Source of the DNA: Solirubrobacterales bacterium
GTDB taxonomy: Bacteria; Actinomycetota; Thermoleophilia; Solirubrobacterales; Solirubrobacteraceae
DNA: 64,000 bases
Assembly: GCA_947474595.1 (NCBI GenBank)
Contig: CANJIV010000001.1
Location: forward strand, 62,001-126,000
Direction of reading: 5' to 3'
Every line of letters starts with the position of its first letter. The first letter of the stretch is position 1. The position numbers and the translations under genes are program-made. Below the pieces are notes generated by a model. That model did no database searches, was not told the origin of the DNA, and worked only from the letters and a program-made list of their open reading frames with translations. Of this stretch, positions 25,194 through 34,477 are shown in pieces.

Positions 25194-25742
25194 TTAGGCA
25201 ACTTCCGGCGGCGGCGCTGGGTACCACTCGTCGGGCGTCGGGGCAAATCCTTCTGGGAAGTCAAAGATCTCGACCATCGGCGCGGTCGGATCATTGGAGG
25301 CAAAGTAGCCAAAGGGGACGTCGCCGTTAAATGCTCGGCCGCCCATGCGGTACTCGTATCCACGCCGTACAAGCTCAGCAGCGCGCTCCTCGTAGGGGAT
25401 TGCGTTGCAGCTAATGCCAACGTGATGGAGGCCGAGGTGGCCAGCGTCGATAAAATCTGAGTAAATCGTTCGTCCTTCGAGCGGCTGAACGACCTCCCAC
25501 ATCATGTTCTGATGAGTCGCAAAGGCGAGAATCATCGAAAACTCTGCGGGCTTGCCCTCGAATGTGAGGTCGATCGCGTTATCGGGACCGACGCGAAAGA
25601 CCATGAACGGCCCGATTCCAAGTGCAACAAGGTTGTCGAGTCCGCGATAGATGTCGGGTGAGACGACAGAAACTTGGATCGTGTCGCCAATAAGGGGGTT
25701 GTCGAGTTCCGACGCGCTAAGAACTGCTGGATGTTTACTCAT
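25194..25742 (-). CDS. VOC (glyoxalase-superfamily) protein
   Basis: 182 residues with two beta-alpha-beta-beta-beta halves: an IQVSVVSPDIYRGLDNL start, then LHHVGISCNAIPYEERAAEL and a C-terminal MVEIFDFP. His in LHHVGI and Glu in VEIFD are likely metal ligands, as in methylmalonyl-CoA epimerase and glyoxalase. The first half lacks the usual His at its start, so the metal site may be incomplete or formed across a dimer. It is the first gene of a tight minus-strand operon with the OCH-like hydrolase and mycofactocin-type SDR. Confidence 0.83.
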   Translation of the reverse strand: MSKHPAVLSASELDNPLIGDTIQVSVVSPDIYRGLDNLVALGIGPFMVFRVGPDNAIDLTFEGKPAEFSMILAFATHQNMMWEVVQPLEGRTIYSDFIDAGHLGLHHVGISCNAIPYEERAAELVRRGYEYRMGGRAFNGDVPFGYFASNDPTAPMVEIFDFPEGFAPTPDEWYPAPPPEVA

Positions 25743-25825
25743 CTCTACCTTGCCTCCTGCTCGCTGCTGGATGGGGATCTTGATCTATGGCGACCATACC
25801 GAGCCAGCACCAAGAATCTGACGCA

Positions 25826-25856
25826 ATTGTCGCGCTTATTGTCGAGCGCCACAATG
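25826..25856. promoter_or_regulatory. Repeated ATTGTCG motif between divergent genes (candidate operator)
   Basis: ATTGTCGCGC and ATTGTCGAGC occur 12 bases apart, followed by ACAAT as an inverted copy of ATTGT. They lie between the VOC operon (minus, start 25742) and the acyl-CoA dehydrogenase (plus, start 25943), where a shared regulator would be expected. Confidence 0.3.
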
Positions 25857-25942
25857 CCCGCCGAGCTTGCAAGCTACTTGTGGCCGGATATCCGTAAGGT
25901 TCTAGGCAGCCAACACACCTAATTAACGGAGCAGATGACAGC

Positions 25943-27220
25943 ATGCCTTGGGATTTCTCGACCGAACCGGAGTGGGAAGAACAGCTTGAGTGGATGCGTA
26001 ATTTTCTGCGCACCGAGATTCTCCCGCTGGAGACGTTGCATCTAGATCACGAGACATTCTTTCGTGCAATCCGCCCCCTGCAGCAGCAGGTCAAGGACCG
26101 TGGCCTCTGGGCAGCGCACCTAGATCCAGAACACGGCGGCCAAGGCTACGGCCAGGTCAAGCTCGCCCTAATGCACGAGATCCTCGGGATGTCTGAGCTG
26201 GGACCACCCGTGTTCGGCAACCAGGCCCCGGACTCCGGCAATGCAGAGCTGCTGGCTCTCGCTGCAACCGACGAACAAAAGGATGAATGGCTAGCGCCAC
26301 TGCTCGCTGGCGAGATCCTCAGCGCCTTCTCGATGACCGAGCAGGGCACTGGCTCTGATCCGAAGCAGTTCACGACTGCCGCCGTTCGCGATGGCGACGA
26401 ATGGGTGATCAACGGAAGCAAGTGGTTTGTCTCCAATGGAGACCGCGCCGCCTTCCACATCCTTATGGCCGTGACCGATCCCAGCGTACACCCCTACGAA
26501 GGCCAGTCGATGATCATCGTCCCGACCGATAAGGCCGGCATCGAGATGCGTCCGATCGGGGTAATGAACGATCCCGATCACAAGGGCCCACTTCACGACC
26601 ACTGCGAGGTCCACTACCGCGACGTGCGTGTCCCTTATTCCAATCTTCTAGGCGACGAGGGTGGTGCATTTGTCCTAGCTCAGAAGCGGCTGGGGCCAGG
26701 CCGTATCCACCACTGCATGCGCTGGATCGGCGTGGCCCAACGCGCCTTTGACGACATGTGCGAACGGTCTGTATCGATGAGCGTCCATGGCAGCCGCCTC
26801 GCCGATAAGCAGTTCGTGCAGGACTTCATCGCACTCTCGGCAGCCGATCTGAGCGCCTCGCGCCTGCTGACGCTACATGCCGCCTGGAAGATCGATCAGG
26901 TCGGGGCTTCTGAAACCCGCCAAGAGATCGCGATGATCAAATATCACGGTGCGAAGGTCATGCACGACATCCTCGACCGCGCAATTCAGGTCTATGGATC
27001 GCTGGGATTCTCGACCGACATGCCGCTCGCCGAGATGTACGCCTACGCCCGCGCGGCACGTCTCTACGATGGGCCAGACGAGGTACATAAGGCAACGGTC
27101 GCAAAGATCGTCACGCGTAGATATGAGCCGGTTGAGATCCCGACTGACCACGTCCCGACTCGCCGTGTAGCGGCTATGGAGAAGTACGCCAACCTCTTTG
27201 ACGTGGTCTCAGCCCAGTGA
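25943..27220 (+). CDS. Acyl-CoA dehydrogenase, ACAD10/11-like
   Basis: 425 residues, collinear with the enzyme at 10226-11500 (both start M-x-WDF-x-TEPE and end near PTRR-AA--KY). AFSMTEQGTGSDP, WVINGSKWFVSNG and RLYDGPDEVH are present. The catalytic position is again YDGP instead of YEGT, as in the ACAD10/11 group. No kinase gene is adjacent here, so it may share the kinases at 11629-13790 or act as an ordinary dehydrogenase. It is divergent from the VOC/OCH-like/SDR operon. Confidence 0.88.
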   Translation: MPWDFSTEPEWEEQLEWMRNFLRTEILPLETLHLDHETFFRAIRPLQQQVKDRGLWAAHLDPEHGGQGYGQVKLALMHEILGMSELGPPVFGNQAPDSGNAELLALAATDEQKDEWLAPLLAGEILSAFSMTEQGTGSDPKQFTTAAVRDGDEWVINGSKWFVSNGDRAAFHILMAVTDPSVHPYEGQSMIIVPTDKAGIEMRPIGVMNDPDHKGPLHDHCEVHYRDVRVPYSNLLGDEGGAFVLAQKRLGPGRIHHCMRWIGVAQRAFDDMCERSVSMSVHGSRLADKQFVQDFIALSAADLSASRLLTLHAAWKIDQVGASETRQEIAMIKYHGAKVMHDILDRAIQVYGSLGFSTDMPLAEMYAYARAARLYDGPDEVHKATVAKIVTRRYEPVEIPTDHVPTRRVAAMEKYANLFDVVSAQ

Positions 27221-27247
27221 GATAGGTTGGCCGCGGGCGCGGGTCGG

Positions 27248-27778
27248 CTAGCCGACGGCTATTGACTCGCCGATGCTGGGATCGCCGTGCTCGTCAAAGG
27301 AGAGAACACTAAGGCCGTCACGCACCGGCGCCTCAAGGCGCAGCGCGACGAGCACCTTCTGAAAGCTCCACTTGACTATGTCGTGAAGCATCTCGGCAAT
27401 CTGCTCTTGGGAGAAGTGCTCGTGGAGTTGGGCGGCCATTGTGGCGTCGACTGACGACGGATTGACGATCACTGCGTCAGTCAGGCGCAGCGCGACCTTT
27501 AGGCTTTCGTCTAGATCAGAGTTCTCATAGTGATCGACCTTCGCAGCTAAGATCTCGTCAAGTCCATCAGCAAGAGCGTCCTGCGAGCGCAGGGACTGGC
27601 AGAGGCGACAGTCGTGGTAACGGGCGCAGCGAAGACGCACTACCTCGGTTGTGATCGCATCAAGGCTTGACGCACGCACGGCGGTCGCCGAGAAGGTGTC
27701 AATCGCAACATCGATCTCGGTTCCATACCAGTGAACACCGGCTGTCTGAGGGGGTGGGATACGAGTTGCGGTGCTCAT
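27248..27778 (-). CDS. Carboxymuconolactone decarboxylase / AhpD-like protein
   Basis: 176 residues of the all-helical CMD/AhpD fold. The motif RCARYHDCRLCQS has Cys57 and Cys60 in a C-x-x-C, the redox pair of the AhpD branch, plus Cys51. It would be a thiol peroxidase-like or related redox protein rather than a decarboxylase. Its start overlaps the stop of the preceding gene by four bases (ATGA). That gene encodes a related protein lacking the cysteines, so the two may form a heteromer. It is the last gene of the SDR-P450-CMD-CMD operon. Confidence 0.82.
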   Translation of the reverse strand: MSTATRIPPPQTAGVHWYGTEIDVAIDTFSATAVRASSLDAITTEVVRLRCARYHDCRLCQSLRSQDALADGLDEILAAKVDHYENSDLDESLKVALRLTDAVIVNPSSVDATMAAQLHEHFSQEQIAEMLHDIVKWSFQKVLVALRLEAPVRDGLSVLSFDEHGDPSIGESIAVG

Positions 27779-28164
27779 GCTGCAGCCTCCTCGGGAGCCA
27801 AGACAACCCGGCTCGCCATTTCGATTCGTAGGGTCATTTCCAAGCTATAAAGAGCGGCCACAAAGCTGTAAACATCAACGGGCTCTGCGTAGGCCAGTAG
27901 CGCATCGACCTCACTGTCTGAGACCGAGGCAACCGACAGTACAAACTGCTCTGTAAAGGCTAAGAAGGCTAGCTCGCGGTCGCTAAGAGTCTCGGGTGCC
28001 GGCTCCTTGAGATCCTCGCCGCTGGCCAACATCAAGGCCATGCGTACCCGACAAAGCTCCAGCAGTTCGGGGTCAGTCGCCGTCCATGCGACCTCCTTCA
28101 TCTGCGCGAGGGCTGCCGCGGTTTCCGGCTGTGCATCAAAGCGGGGGTCTGATTGGGCTGGCAT
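27775..28164 (-). CDS. CMD/AhpD-like protein lacking the C-x-x-C motif
   Basis: 129 residues. ELLELCRVRMALMLASGEDL aligns in position with the helix that precedes the redox motif of CMD proteins, but the motif itself is missing. The remaining helices (LSDRELAFLAFTEQFVLS and VYSFVAALYSLEMTLRIEMA) are typical of the fold. It is 21 bases after the P450 gene and overlaps the next CMD gene by ATGA, so the two are coupled. A structural or regulatory subunit is likely. Confidence 0.72.
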   Translation of the reverse strand: MPAQSDPRFDAQPETAAALAQMKEVAWTATDPELLELCRVRMALMLASGEDLKEPAPETLSDRELAFLAFTEQFVLSVASVSDSEVDALLAYAEPVDVYSFVAALYSLEMTLRIEMASRVVLAPEEAAA

Positions 28165-28185
28165 CTGCGGCGCTCCTTACTCGTA

Positions 28186-29478
28186 TTAGGCGACTGGCTT
28201 GAACTCGATATTGACATGTTTATAGCCGCGCGCGGAAAAGCTTGCGTGATGGGAGAGATCTTCATCCGGCGCGAGACGGATGTCATCGAGGCGGCTTAGC
28301 AACGTCTCGAAGGCTACCCGACCCTCAACGCGCGCCATCTCGGCACCGGCGCAGAAGTGAATACCGTGGCCGAAGGTCAGATGTTTGCGCACGTTGCTGC
28401 GGTGGAGATTGAAGGTCCGCGGATCTTTAAATACAGCCTCGTCCTGTCCTGCGGCCGACCACATTGGGATCACCATAGTGCCCGCTGGAATAGCCTGACC
28501 TGCGATCTCGCAGTCATCGTTGGCGAGCCGAAAAGTACAGTGGATTGGTCCGTCAAAGCGCAAAACCTCCTCGACGAACCGTGGAATCAAGCTGTGGTCA
28601 GCGCGGACCTCTGCCATCACCTCGGGCTGCTCGATCAAGATCACCAAGCCATTGCCGATCAGGTTCGTGGTCGTCTCGTTGCCGGCCAATAAGAGTTGAC
28701 TGATAATCGGCAGCAGCTCAGCAGTAGTAAGCGTGCGTGGCCCGCTAATCCCACTCTCGGGATCCGCATCCTGAATCTCGGCGTTGGTTAGGTCGCTGAG
28801 TAGGTCGTCACATGGATCTTCGCGACGCGCTTGGATGCGGGGAATCATGTACTGCTGAAAGGCGATCACCGCGCGAGCCACTTCGGCTCGACGCTGATTG
28901 TCGAGCACGTCAAGATTCCCGGCGATCATGCAATCTGACCAGTACTTGAAGTCGGCCATATCGGCGCGATCGACACCGAGCGTGTCTGCAATCACAGTTA
29001 GCGGCAGGCCGATCCCAAACTGAGTATGCAGCTCGCAGCGACCGTCGTCGATGAAGGCATCAACGAGATCGTTAGCTATCTCTCTCATCGCACCCTCTAG
29101 CTGGCGTACGCGCCGTGGGTTTAGGGCCTTGTTTACGAGCGCTCGGTGGCGAGTGTGGCTGGGAGGATCGGCAGTGAACAGAGCATTGTCCATCGGGTGA
29201 TACTGCTCCAACAGCTCCTTGACCTCATCCGACAGTGGTTCGGGGCTAACTCCCATATGGCGGGGGCCATCTTGGCCGGCGACGCTCGAAGAGAACTCTT
29301 TAGTGTTGAGAGCGAGGTTGCGAACGTCTTCATAGCGACTGACTAGCCAGCCCAGCCCTGGCTCCTCGCGAACTGGGCGCTCCTTGTGCAGGGCAGCGTA
29401 GAACGGATAGGGACATTCTGCCGTCTCGGGGTCGATCAGCCGCTGTTGATCTTGCGGCTGTCCATTACTAGCGCTCAT
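28186..29478 (-). CDS. Cytochrome P450
   Basis: 430 residues, a soluble bacterial class I P450. The I-helix LLLAGNETTTNL carries the oxygen-activating Glu-Thr, the K-helix has E-V-L-R in EEVLRFDGP, and the haem loop FGHGIHFCAG has its ligand at Cys376. It would hydroxylate a small hydrophobic substrate. No ferredoxin or reductase gene is nearby, so its electron partners are encoded elsewhere. The operon holds an upstream SDR (78 bases) and two downstream CMD proteins. Confidence 0.93.
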   Translation of the reverse strand: MSASNGQPQDQQRLIDPETAECPYPFYAALHKERPVREEPGLGWLVSRYEDVRNLALNTKEFSSSVAGQDGPRHMGVSPEPLSDEVKELLEQYHPMDNALFTADPPSHTRHRALVNKALNPRRVRQLEGAMREIANDLVDAFIDDGRCELHTQFGIGLPLTVIADTLGVDRADMADFKYWSDCMIAGNLDVLDNQRRAEVARAVIAFQQYMIPRIQARREDPCDDLLSDLTNAEIQDADPESGISGPRTLTTAELLPIISQLLLAGNETTTNLIGNGLVILIEQPEVMAEVRADHSLIPRFVEEVLRFDGPIHCTFRLANDDCEIAGQAIPAGTMVIPMWSAAGQDEAVFKDPRTFNLHRSNVRKHLTFGHGIHFCAGAEMARVEGRVAFETLLSRLDDIRLAPDEDLSHHASFSARGYKHVNIEFKPVA

Positions 29479-29556
29479 CTGACACTCCTTGGATGGGAAA
29501 ATACGTGGGTCGCAGCGATCGCTGCGCCAATCGATACAGGGCGGGACCGACGGTGT

Positions 29557-30324
29557 TTAGACAGTGGTGTAACCCCCGTCTGCGAACACGGCTGAACCAG
29601 TCATGTAGCTTGACTCGCTAGAGAGTAGAAACAAGGCGACCGCAGCGATTTCATCCGGCCTTCCAGCTCGGCCCATCGGCACGCCTTGGGCCAGACGAGC
29701 AAACGTCGTGGCATTCTCTTGACTGCCCTGTCCTGCCTCAATAATTCCTGTGTCAACGGGCCCAGGGCAGAGGCAGTTCGCGCGAATCCCCTTCGCTCCA
29801 TACTGCGCAGCTACTAGCCGTGTGAGCTGAAGAACTCCACCTTTGGCCGCTTTATAACCAGGGCCCACGTCGGTATTGCCGGCAACTACAGCTGAGACCG
29901 ACCCGATCGTGACAATCGATCCACTGCCAGCAACTTGCATCGACGCCAAAGCATGCTTCACACACAAGAACGTTCCCGTCAGATTGACATCGATCACTCG
30001 CTGCCAGTCCTCTAGATCACAGTCGCCAGTCTGCTCGAACGAGACGATCCCAGCGCTGGTGACGAGGCTCGTAACCTCGCCAAATGTTGTCGTCGCGAGG
30101 CTAAAAAGCCCAGCGACCTGCGCCTCGTCACGCACATCGCAACTAACAGCGATAGCAACACCGCCAGCGGAGACGATTTCCTCACATACGCTCTGAGCGC
30201 CATGTTCTTCTATGTCTGCGACAGCGACGCTAGCGCCCTCTCGCGCAATCGCCAGTGCACAAGCTCTGCCAATACCCGAGGCGCCGCCCGTAACAACGGC
30301 TACTGATCCATCAAGGCGTCCCAT
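29557..30324 (-). CDS. SDR family oxidoreductase
   Basis: 255 residues with TGGASGIG at about 12-19, an NVTGT-like NVNLTGT stretch, and a catalytic YKAAKGG with Ser in GSVSA. The C-terminal FADGGYTTV is standard. The usual NNAG reads VTSAG. Directly upstream of the P450, it is a natural candidate to oxidise the hydroxylated product. It is the first gene of the minus-strand operon ending at 27248. Confidence 0.87.
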   Translation of the reverse strand: MGRLDGSVAVVTGGASGIGRACALAIAREGASVAVADIEEHGAQSVCEEIVSAGGVAIAVSCDVRDEAQVAGLFSLATTTFGEVTSLVTSAGIVSFEQTGDCDLEDWQRVIDVNLTGTFLCVKHALASMQVAGSGSIVTIGSVSAVVAGNTDVGPGYKAAKGGVLQLTRLVAAQYGAKGIRANCLCPGPVDTGIIEAGQGSQENATTFARLAQGVPMGRAGRPDEIAAVALFLLSSESSYMTGSAVFADGGYTTV

Positions 30325-30489
30325 TCTAGGCGAGACGATCGCCGTGTGAGGGCCTAGTTGCTAGGCGGTGTTCGCCGTCGACTGTGGCAACCGCCAAAGC
30401 CTGCTGCCTAGAAATCAGGCGCCCAAGGTGCTAGGCACTTATCTTCAGCCCACTCTCAAGCACGTAGTCAACAGAAGGGGAGGCTCCTC

Positions 30490-31470
30490 ATGTCCGAATC
30501 TCAGGCGATCAATTTCGATAGCTGTGGCATCCGTTGTGCGGCCGACCTCTATCTGCCGGATCCCGACCGATTCCAATCGCCACGCCCTGCCGTAGTCATT
30601 GGGCATGGCTTCGGCGTCGTCAAGGAGGCACTTCCTCCACATGCGGCATATCTAGTCGAGGCCGGCTATGTCGTCCTGGCAATCGACTACCGCACCTTCG
30701 GCTCAAGCGAGGGCGAGCCCCGCCGCCAGCTCTTCCCGCTTCGCCAAGTTGAAGACTTCCGAAACGCGATCTCTTGGCTTGAGACACGCGACGATCTAGT
30801 CGATCCAGAGCGGATCGGGATTTGGGGAGTTAGCTTCGGTGGCGGCATCGTGCTCTATACCGCAGCGGTTGAGCAGCGGATAAAGGTAGTTGTCGCCCAA
30901 AGCCCGGCCCTTGGGCGACGTTGGACACGATCACTGCACAACCCGTTTGAGTGGGAGGAGATGCAGCGACTCCTACTAGCCGATCGCCGCAAGCGCTACG
31001 CCACAGGAGAAGGCGATTACATCCCGCTGACTGCGATGCACGGCACCGGTCAGCCATCGGCGATGCCTGGAGATGAGCTAGCTGTCGGCTTCTGCGAAGC
31101 GGCAGAGCAGCAGATGCCTACCTATAAGGCGAACATAACGCTGGAGTCCGTGGAGAAAGTGATCGAATTCTTCCCCGACCGAGTCACGGATCTAATCGCA
31201 CCCCGACCACTCTTAATCGTCACCAACGGTTCATATGACTTACATCACCCACTCGAGCAGGTGCGCGTCGCCTACGACCGTGCTGGCGAGCCCAAGAAGC
31301 TTGTGGTCCTCCCCTACGACACCGTTGGCCTCTACTCAGAGCCCGGACTTGGCGTAGCAATGCGCCACGCCGTCGCCTGGTTTGACCGCCACCTCCTCGC
31401 CGACCAACGCGCGCAGGCCGAGGCCGAGGCAGACGCCTTGGTGCCGCCGGCCTCCCTGCAGGACGCATAA
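30490..31470 (+). CDS. Alpha/beta hydrolase (dienelactone-hydrolase-like)
   Basis: 326 residues. The nucleophile elbow GVSFGGG has Ser115, and VIGHGFGVVKE forms the oxyanion region near 36-46. The acid and base lie in the C-terminal third, where TNGSYDLHHP may hold the Asp. This DLH/X-Pro-like group includes esterases and C-C bond hydrolases that act on small acids. AGAAGGGGAGGC-type purines precede the ATG. A cyclase-family gene follows after nine bases, so both are likely cotranscribed. Confidence 0.83.
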   Translation: MSESQAINFDSCGIRCAADLYLPDPDRFQSPRPAVVIGHGFGVVKEALPPHAAYLVEAGYVVLAIDYRTFGSSEGEPRRQLFPLRQVEDFRNAISWLETRDDLVDPERIGIWGVSFGGGIVLYTAAVEQRIKVVVAQSPALGRRWTRSLHNPFEWEEMQRLLLADRRKRYATGEGDYIPLTAMHGTGQPSAMPGDELAVGFCEAAEQQMPTYKANITLESVEKVIEFFPDRVTDLIAPRPLLIVTNGSYDLHHPLEQVRVAYDRAGEPKKLVVLPYDTVGLYSEPGLGVAMRHAVAWFDRHLLADQRAQAEAEADALVPPASLQDA

Positions 31471-31479
31471 GGAGTATTG

Positions 31480-32493
31480 ATGACTCCTCGTAAGAGCTTC
31501 CGCGGTCCTGGCTCAGGCTGGTCGCCTCCCACATACACGGTTGCCGACGACCTAAAGGTCACCGGTGGCTACGTTCCACAGGGAGTCAACAACTGGGGAC
31601 GCTGGGGGCCAGACGACCAACTCGGCACCCTCAACTTCATCGGTGATGAGCAGGTTCGCTACGCCACAACCCTGCCCAAGCGTGGCAAGGTTATCTCGCT
31701 AGCGCTTCCGATCGAGGAGTCCGCCCCAAGGCACCCCTCACGTGCACCAGCCAAGCACTACGTAACGGTCAGCGGCACCGACGCCGTAAGCGACAACCCG
31801 ATCTGGCTGACGGACTTCGTCTACACCGACGATGGATTTGACATGGCCACCCACGGGACAACCCACTGGGACGCACTCGCCCACGTGATCATCGATCACA
31901 CGATGTACAACGGCTTCTGGGCTGGCGCAACATCTGGCTCCGGCGCTGAAGTTTTGGCGATCGGCAACCACAGCGCTACATTTGCTGGCCGCGGCGTCCT
32001 GCTCGATATTGCCCGCCATCAAGGAGTTCCCTGGCTAGAGCCGACAACCATTCTGACGCCAGACCTCCTCGACGCCGTAGCCGAAGCACAAGGGCTCGAG
32101 CTGCGCTCAGGAGACATCGTGCTCTTGCGCACTGGAGCGATGAAGCGCTGGTGGACGCTAGAGAACGCCGAGCAGCGTCTTGACTGGTTCTCGGCCTCGC
32201 CAGGCCCAGGGCTTGCCTGTGTTGATTGGTATCACCGCAATGAAGTTGCGGCCTCAGCGGCCGACAACTTCTCGTTTGAAGCGATCCCAGGCGAGTCACC
32301 TGAGACCAAGATGTTCCCCGTACACCAGCCCTTAATTGTCGATCTCGGCATGCCGATAGGTGAGCTCTGGGTTCTCGATGAGCTTGCTGAAGCGTGCGAG
32401 CAGGATCAAAGCTGGGAGTTCTTGCTAATCGCCCCGCCGCTCAACCTGCCGCGTGCACTTGGGTCGCCGTTGAACCCGATCGTCTTGAAGTAG
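31480..32493 (+). CDS. Cyclase family protein (kynurenine-formamidase superfamily)
   Basis: 337 residues from the ATG at 31480, five bases after AAGGAG. The metal-binding motif H-x-G-T-H-x-D-x-x-x-H appears as HGTTHWDALAH at 125-135. Relatives hydrolyse formamides, isatin or small lactones, or act as polyketide cyclases. With Trp-rich N-terminal RWGPDDQLGTLN, it resembles the actinobacterial cyclase family of about 300-340 residues. Hydrolysis of a ring amide or lactone in the surrounding pathway is possible. It converges on an SDR. Confidence 0.85.
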   Translation: MTPRKSFRGPGSGWSPPTYTVADDLKVTGGYVPQGVNNWGRWGPDDQLGTLNFIGDEQVRYATTLPKRGKVISLALPIEESAPRHPSRAPAKHYVTVSGTDAVSDNPIWLTDFVYTDDGFDMATHGTTHWDALAHVIIDHTMYNGFWAGATSGSGAEVLAIGNHSATFAGRGVLLDIARHQGVPWLEPTTILTPDLLDAVAEAQGLELRSGDIVLLRTGAMKRWWTLENAEQRLDWFSASPGPGLACVDWYHRNEVAASAADNFSFEAIPGESPETKMFPVHQPLIVDLGMPIGELWVLDELAEACEQDQSWEFLLIAPPLNLPRALGSPLNPIVLK

Positions 32494-32502
32494 CTCACCT
32501 AG

Positions 32503-33237
32503 CTAGATCGTCAGCCCGCCGTCGACCTTAATCTCAGATCCCGTGCTGTAAGAGCTGTCGTCGCAGACCAAGAACAGGGCAGCTCGGGCTACCTCTTCTG
32601 GTAGTCCCGCGCGGTGCAGCGGAATCCGTGCGTGAACGGCGGCGTTGTGTTCTGGCGTATTGCCAGCGATCATCGGTGTATCGATCATCCCCGGAATGAT
32701 CGTGTTTACCCGGATGCCAAACGCAGCGAACTCAACTGCAGCGCAGCGGCTCATTCCACGCAGTGCCCATTTTGCCGCCGTGTAGGCGATCGAGTCAGGT
32801 GAGCCGGTGACGGCGTTGGTCGAGGACACGTTGACGATCGCGCCGCCGCCAACCGCGCGCATCGGCTCGACAACAGATCGCATCCCAAGGAAGGCCCCGA
32901 GCTGCATGACTTTGAAATGGCGCTCGAAATTCTCCCGCGTATCAGTGGCGAGCGGCGATCGCTGTAAGAAGCCAGCGTTATTTATGAGCACGTCGATCCG
33001 CCCAAACCGCTCGAGCGTAGCGCTCACTAGGTGGCTCCAGTCGCCCTCTTCGCTTACGTCATGGTGAACAAAGATCGCAGCATCGCCAATTTCTGCGGCG
33101 GTCTGAGCGCCTTCCTCATCGAGCACATCGGCTACCACGACACGAGCGCCTTCGCTGGCAAACAATCTCGCCTCCGCCGCCCCTTGTCCACGGGCCGACC
33201 CAGTAATCACGGCTACCTTTCCATCAAGACGACCCAT
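32503..33237 (-). CDS. SDR family oxidoreductase
   Basis: 244 residues, one of the 20beta-hydroxysteroid-dehydrogenase-like SDRs. MGRLDGKVAVITGSARGQG is the N-terminus, followed by INNAG, NVSS, and the catalytic YTAAK. It ends in VDGGLTI. It stands alone, converging on the cyclase gene with a nine-base gap and divergent from the beta-propeller gene. Its alcohol substrate is unknown. Confidence 0.88.
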   Translation of the reverse strand: MGRLDGKVAVITGSARGQGAAEARLFASEGARVVVADVLDEEGAQTAAEIGDAAIFVHHDVSEEGDWSHLVSATLERFGRIDVLINNAGFLQRSPLATDTRENFERHFKVMQLGAFLGMRSVVEPMRAVGGGAIVNVSSTNAVTGSPDSIAYTAAKWALRGMSRCAAVEFAAFGIRVNTIIPGMIDTPMIAGNTPEHNAAVHARIPLHRAGLPEEVARAALFLVCDDSSYSTGSEIKVDGGLTI

Positions 33238-33437
33238 CCCAGACCCCCTGTTGTTTTTCTTAGCGCTCTAGCTGCAGGGTAAGAAAGGCAGTGCCACCAA
33301 GGCCGGCTCCTGATAAACCGCACTGTAATTGCCAACAACGACTACTGCCAGCCGCGCCGCGCACACCGCCACTAGGCGTAAAAGTTAGCCTTAGCGCCGT
33401 ATTCGGTTTTGGCGATTAGACAAGCAAGGGAGCAGGA

Positions 33438-34457
33438 ATGTCAAAGGCTACAGTCAGCCCCTCTACCACCGAGGTGGGCTTCGTCCACGGAATCTACAGC
33501 GCCGAAGATCTCGCCCTTATCCCCGGCACCAGATGGCTAGTTACCAGCGGGATGGCCAGTGACGTTGACCAAGGGCACCTGTACGTCGTCGACATCGATA
33601 CCAAGGAGAAGAGAGATATCTTCCCTACAGATGGGGAGATTCGCCTCGACACTAACGAGTACGGCGACGTAGATCCGCCCGACCTTGAAGACTTCTCGGC
33701 AGTCGGCGTCGGACTGCGTGAGGGGCCAGCCGGAGTGCACACACTTTACGTCGTCAACCATGGCGGTCGCTCAGCGATTGAGGTATTTGAGATCGACGTA
33801 ACCGGTCTAATTCCACGCGCCACATGGGTCGGCGTGATCCCCCACGAGAAGGGCGTCCTAGGCAACGCTGTGGCGCCACTGCCCGGCGGCGGCATCGTCG
33901 CAACTAACTTCATGAGCACAGATGACCCCGCGGCCTTCGACACGGTTCTCGCAGGCGGAGTCACGGGCAACGTCAAAGAGTGGCATCCGGGAGCCGGCTG
34001 GAAGGATGTCCCAGGGACCGAATGTTGCTCTGCAAACGGAGTTGACGTCTCCCCAGATGGGGCTTGGGTATACGTGAACTCTTGGGCCACCAATCGGGTC
34101 TTGAGGGTTTCGCGCGATCGCACCCCGGTTCAACGAGACGAGGTCGTCGTCGACATTTTGCCCGACAACATCAAGTGGTCGGTCGGCGGGCGTCTGCTGA
34201 TCACTGGCCAGACCAGCGATGCCACAACAGTGTTTGCTGGAGTGCACTCAAAACGGACCTATGACGTTGGCCTCAAGGTGCTTAGCATTGACCCCGAAAC
34301 GCTCGTAGTGGATGAGCTACTTAGCTTCAGCGAGCCCGATGGATTCGGCACCGCGTCAACCGCCCTCGAAGTAGATGGCACAATCTGGGTCGGCAGCGCT
34401 CGCGCTGACCGCATCGCCTACTTCCGCCTGCAACAGGCGGATACGAGCACTGGCTGA
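33438..34457 (+). CDS. SMP-30/gluconolactonase-like beta-propeller protein
   Basis: 339 residues with repeated beta-propeller blades. NGVDVSPDGAWVYVNSW is a signature of the SMP-30/gluconolactonase/paraoxonase family, and IEVFEIDV and EVDGTIWVGSA are other blades. Calcium-dependent lactonases and arylesterases belong here. No signal peptide is visible, so it is likely cytoplasmic. Two CMD-family genes follow after 20 and 133 bases. A lactonase would fit a pathway that makes lactones by flavin monooxygenases. Confidence 0.78.
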   Translation: MSKATVSPSTTEVGFVHGIYSAEDLALIPGTRWLVTSGMASDVDQGHLYVVDIDTKEKRDIFPTDGEIRLDTNEYGDVDPPDLEDFSAVGVGLREGPAGVHTLYVVNHGGRSAIEVFEIDVTGLIPRATWVGVIPHEKGVLGNAVAPLPGGGIVATNFMSTDDPAAFDTVLAGGVTGNVKEWHPGAGWKDVPGTECCSANGVDVSPDGAWVYVNSWATNRVLRVSRDRTPVQRDEVVVDILPDNIKWSVGGRLLITGQTSDATTVFAGVHSKRTYDVGLKVLSIDPETLVVDELLSFSEPDGFGTASTALEVDGTIWVGSARADRIAYFRLQQADTSTG

Positions 34458-34477
34458 GCTCACGTCGGCATCCAGAA

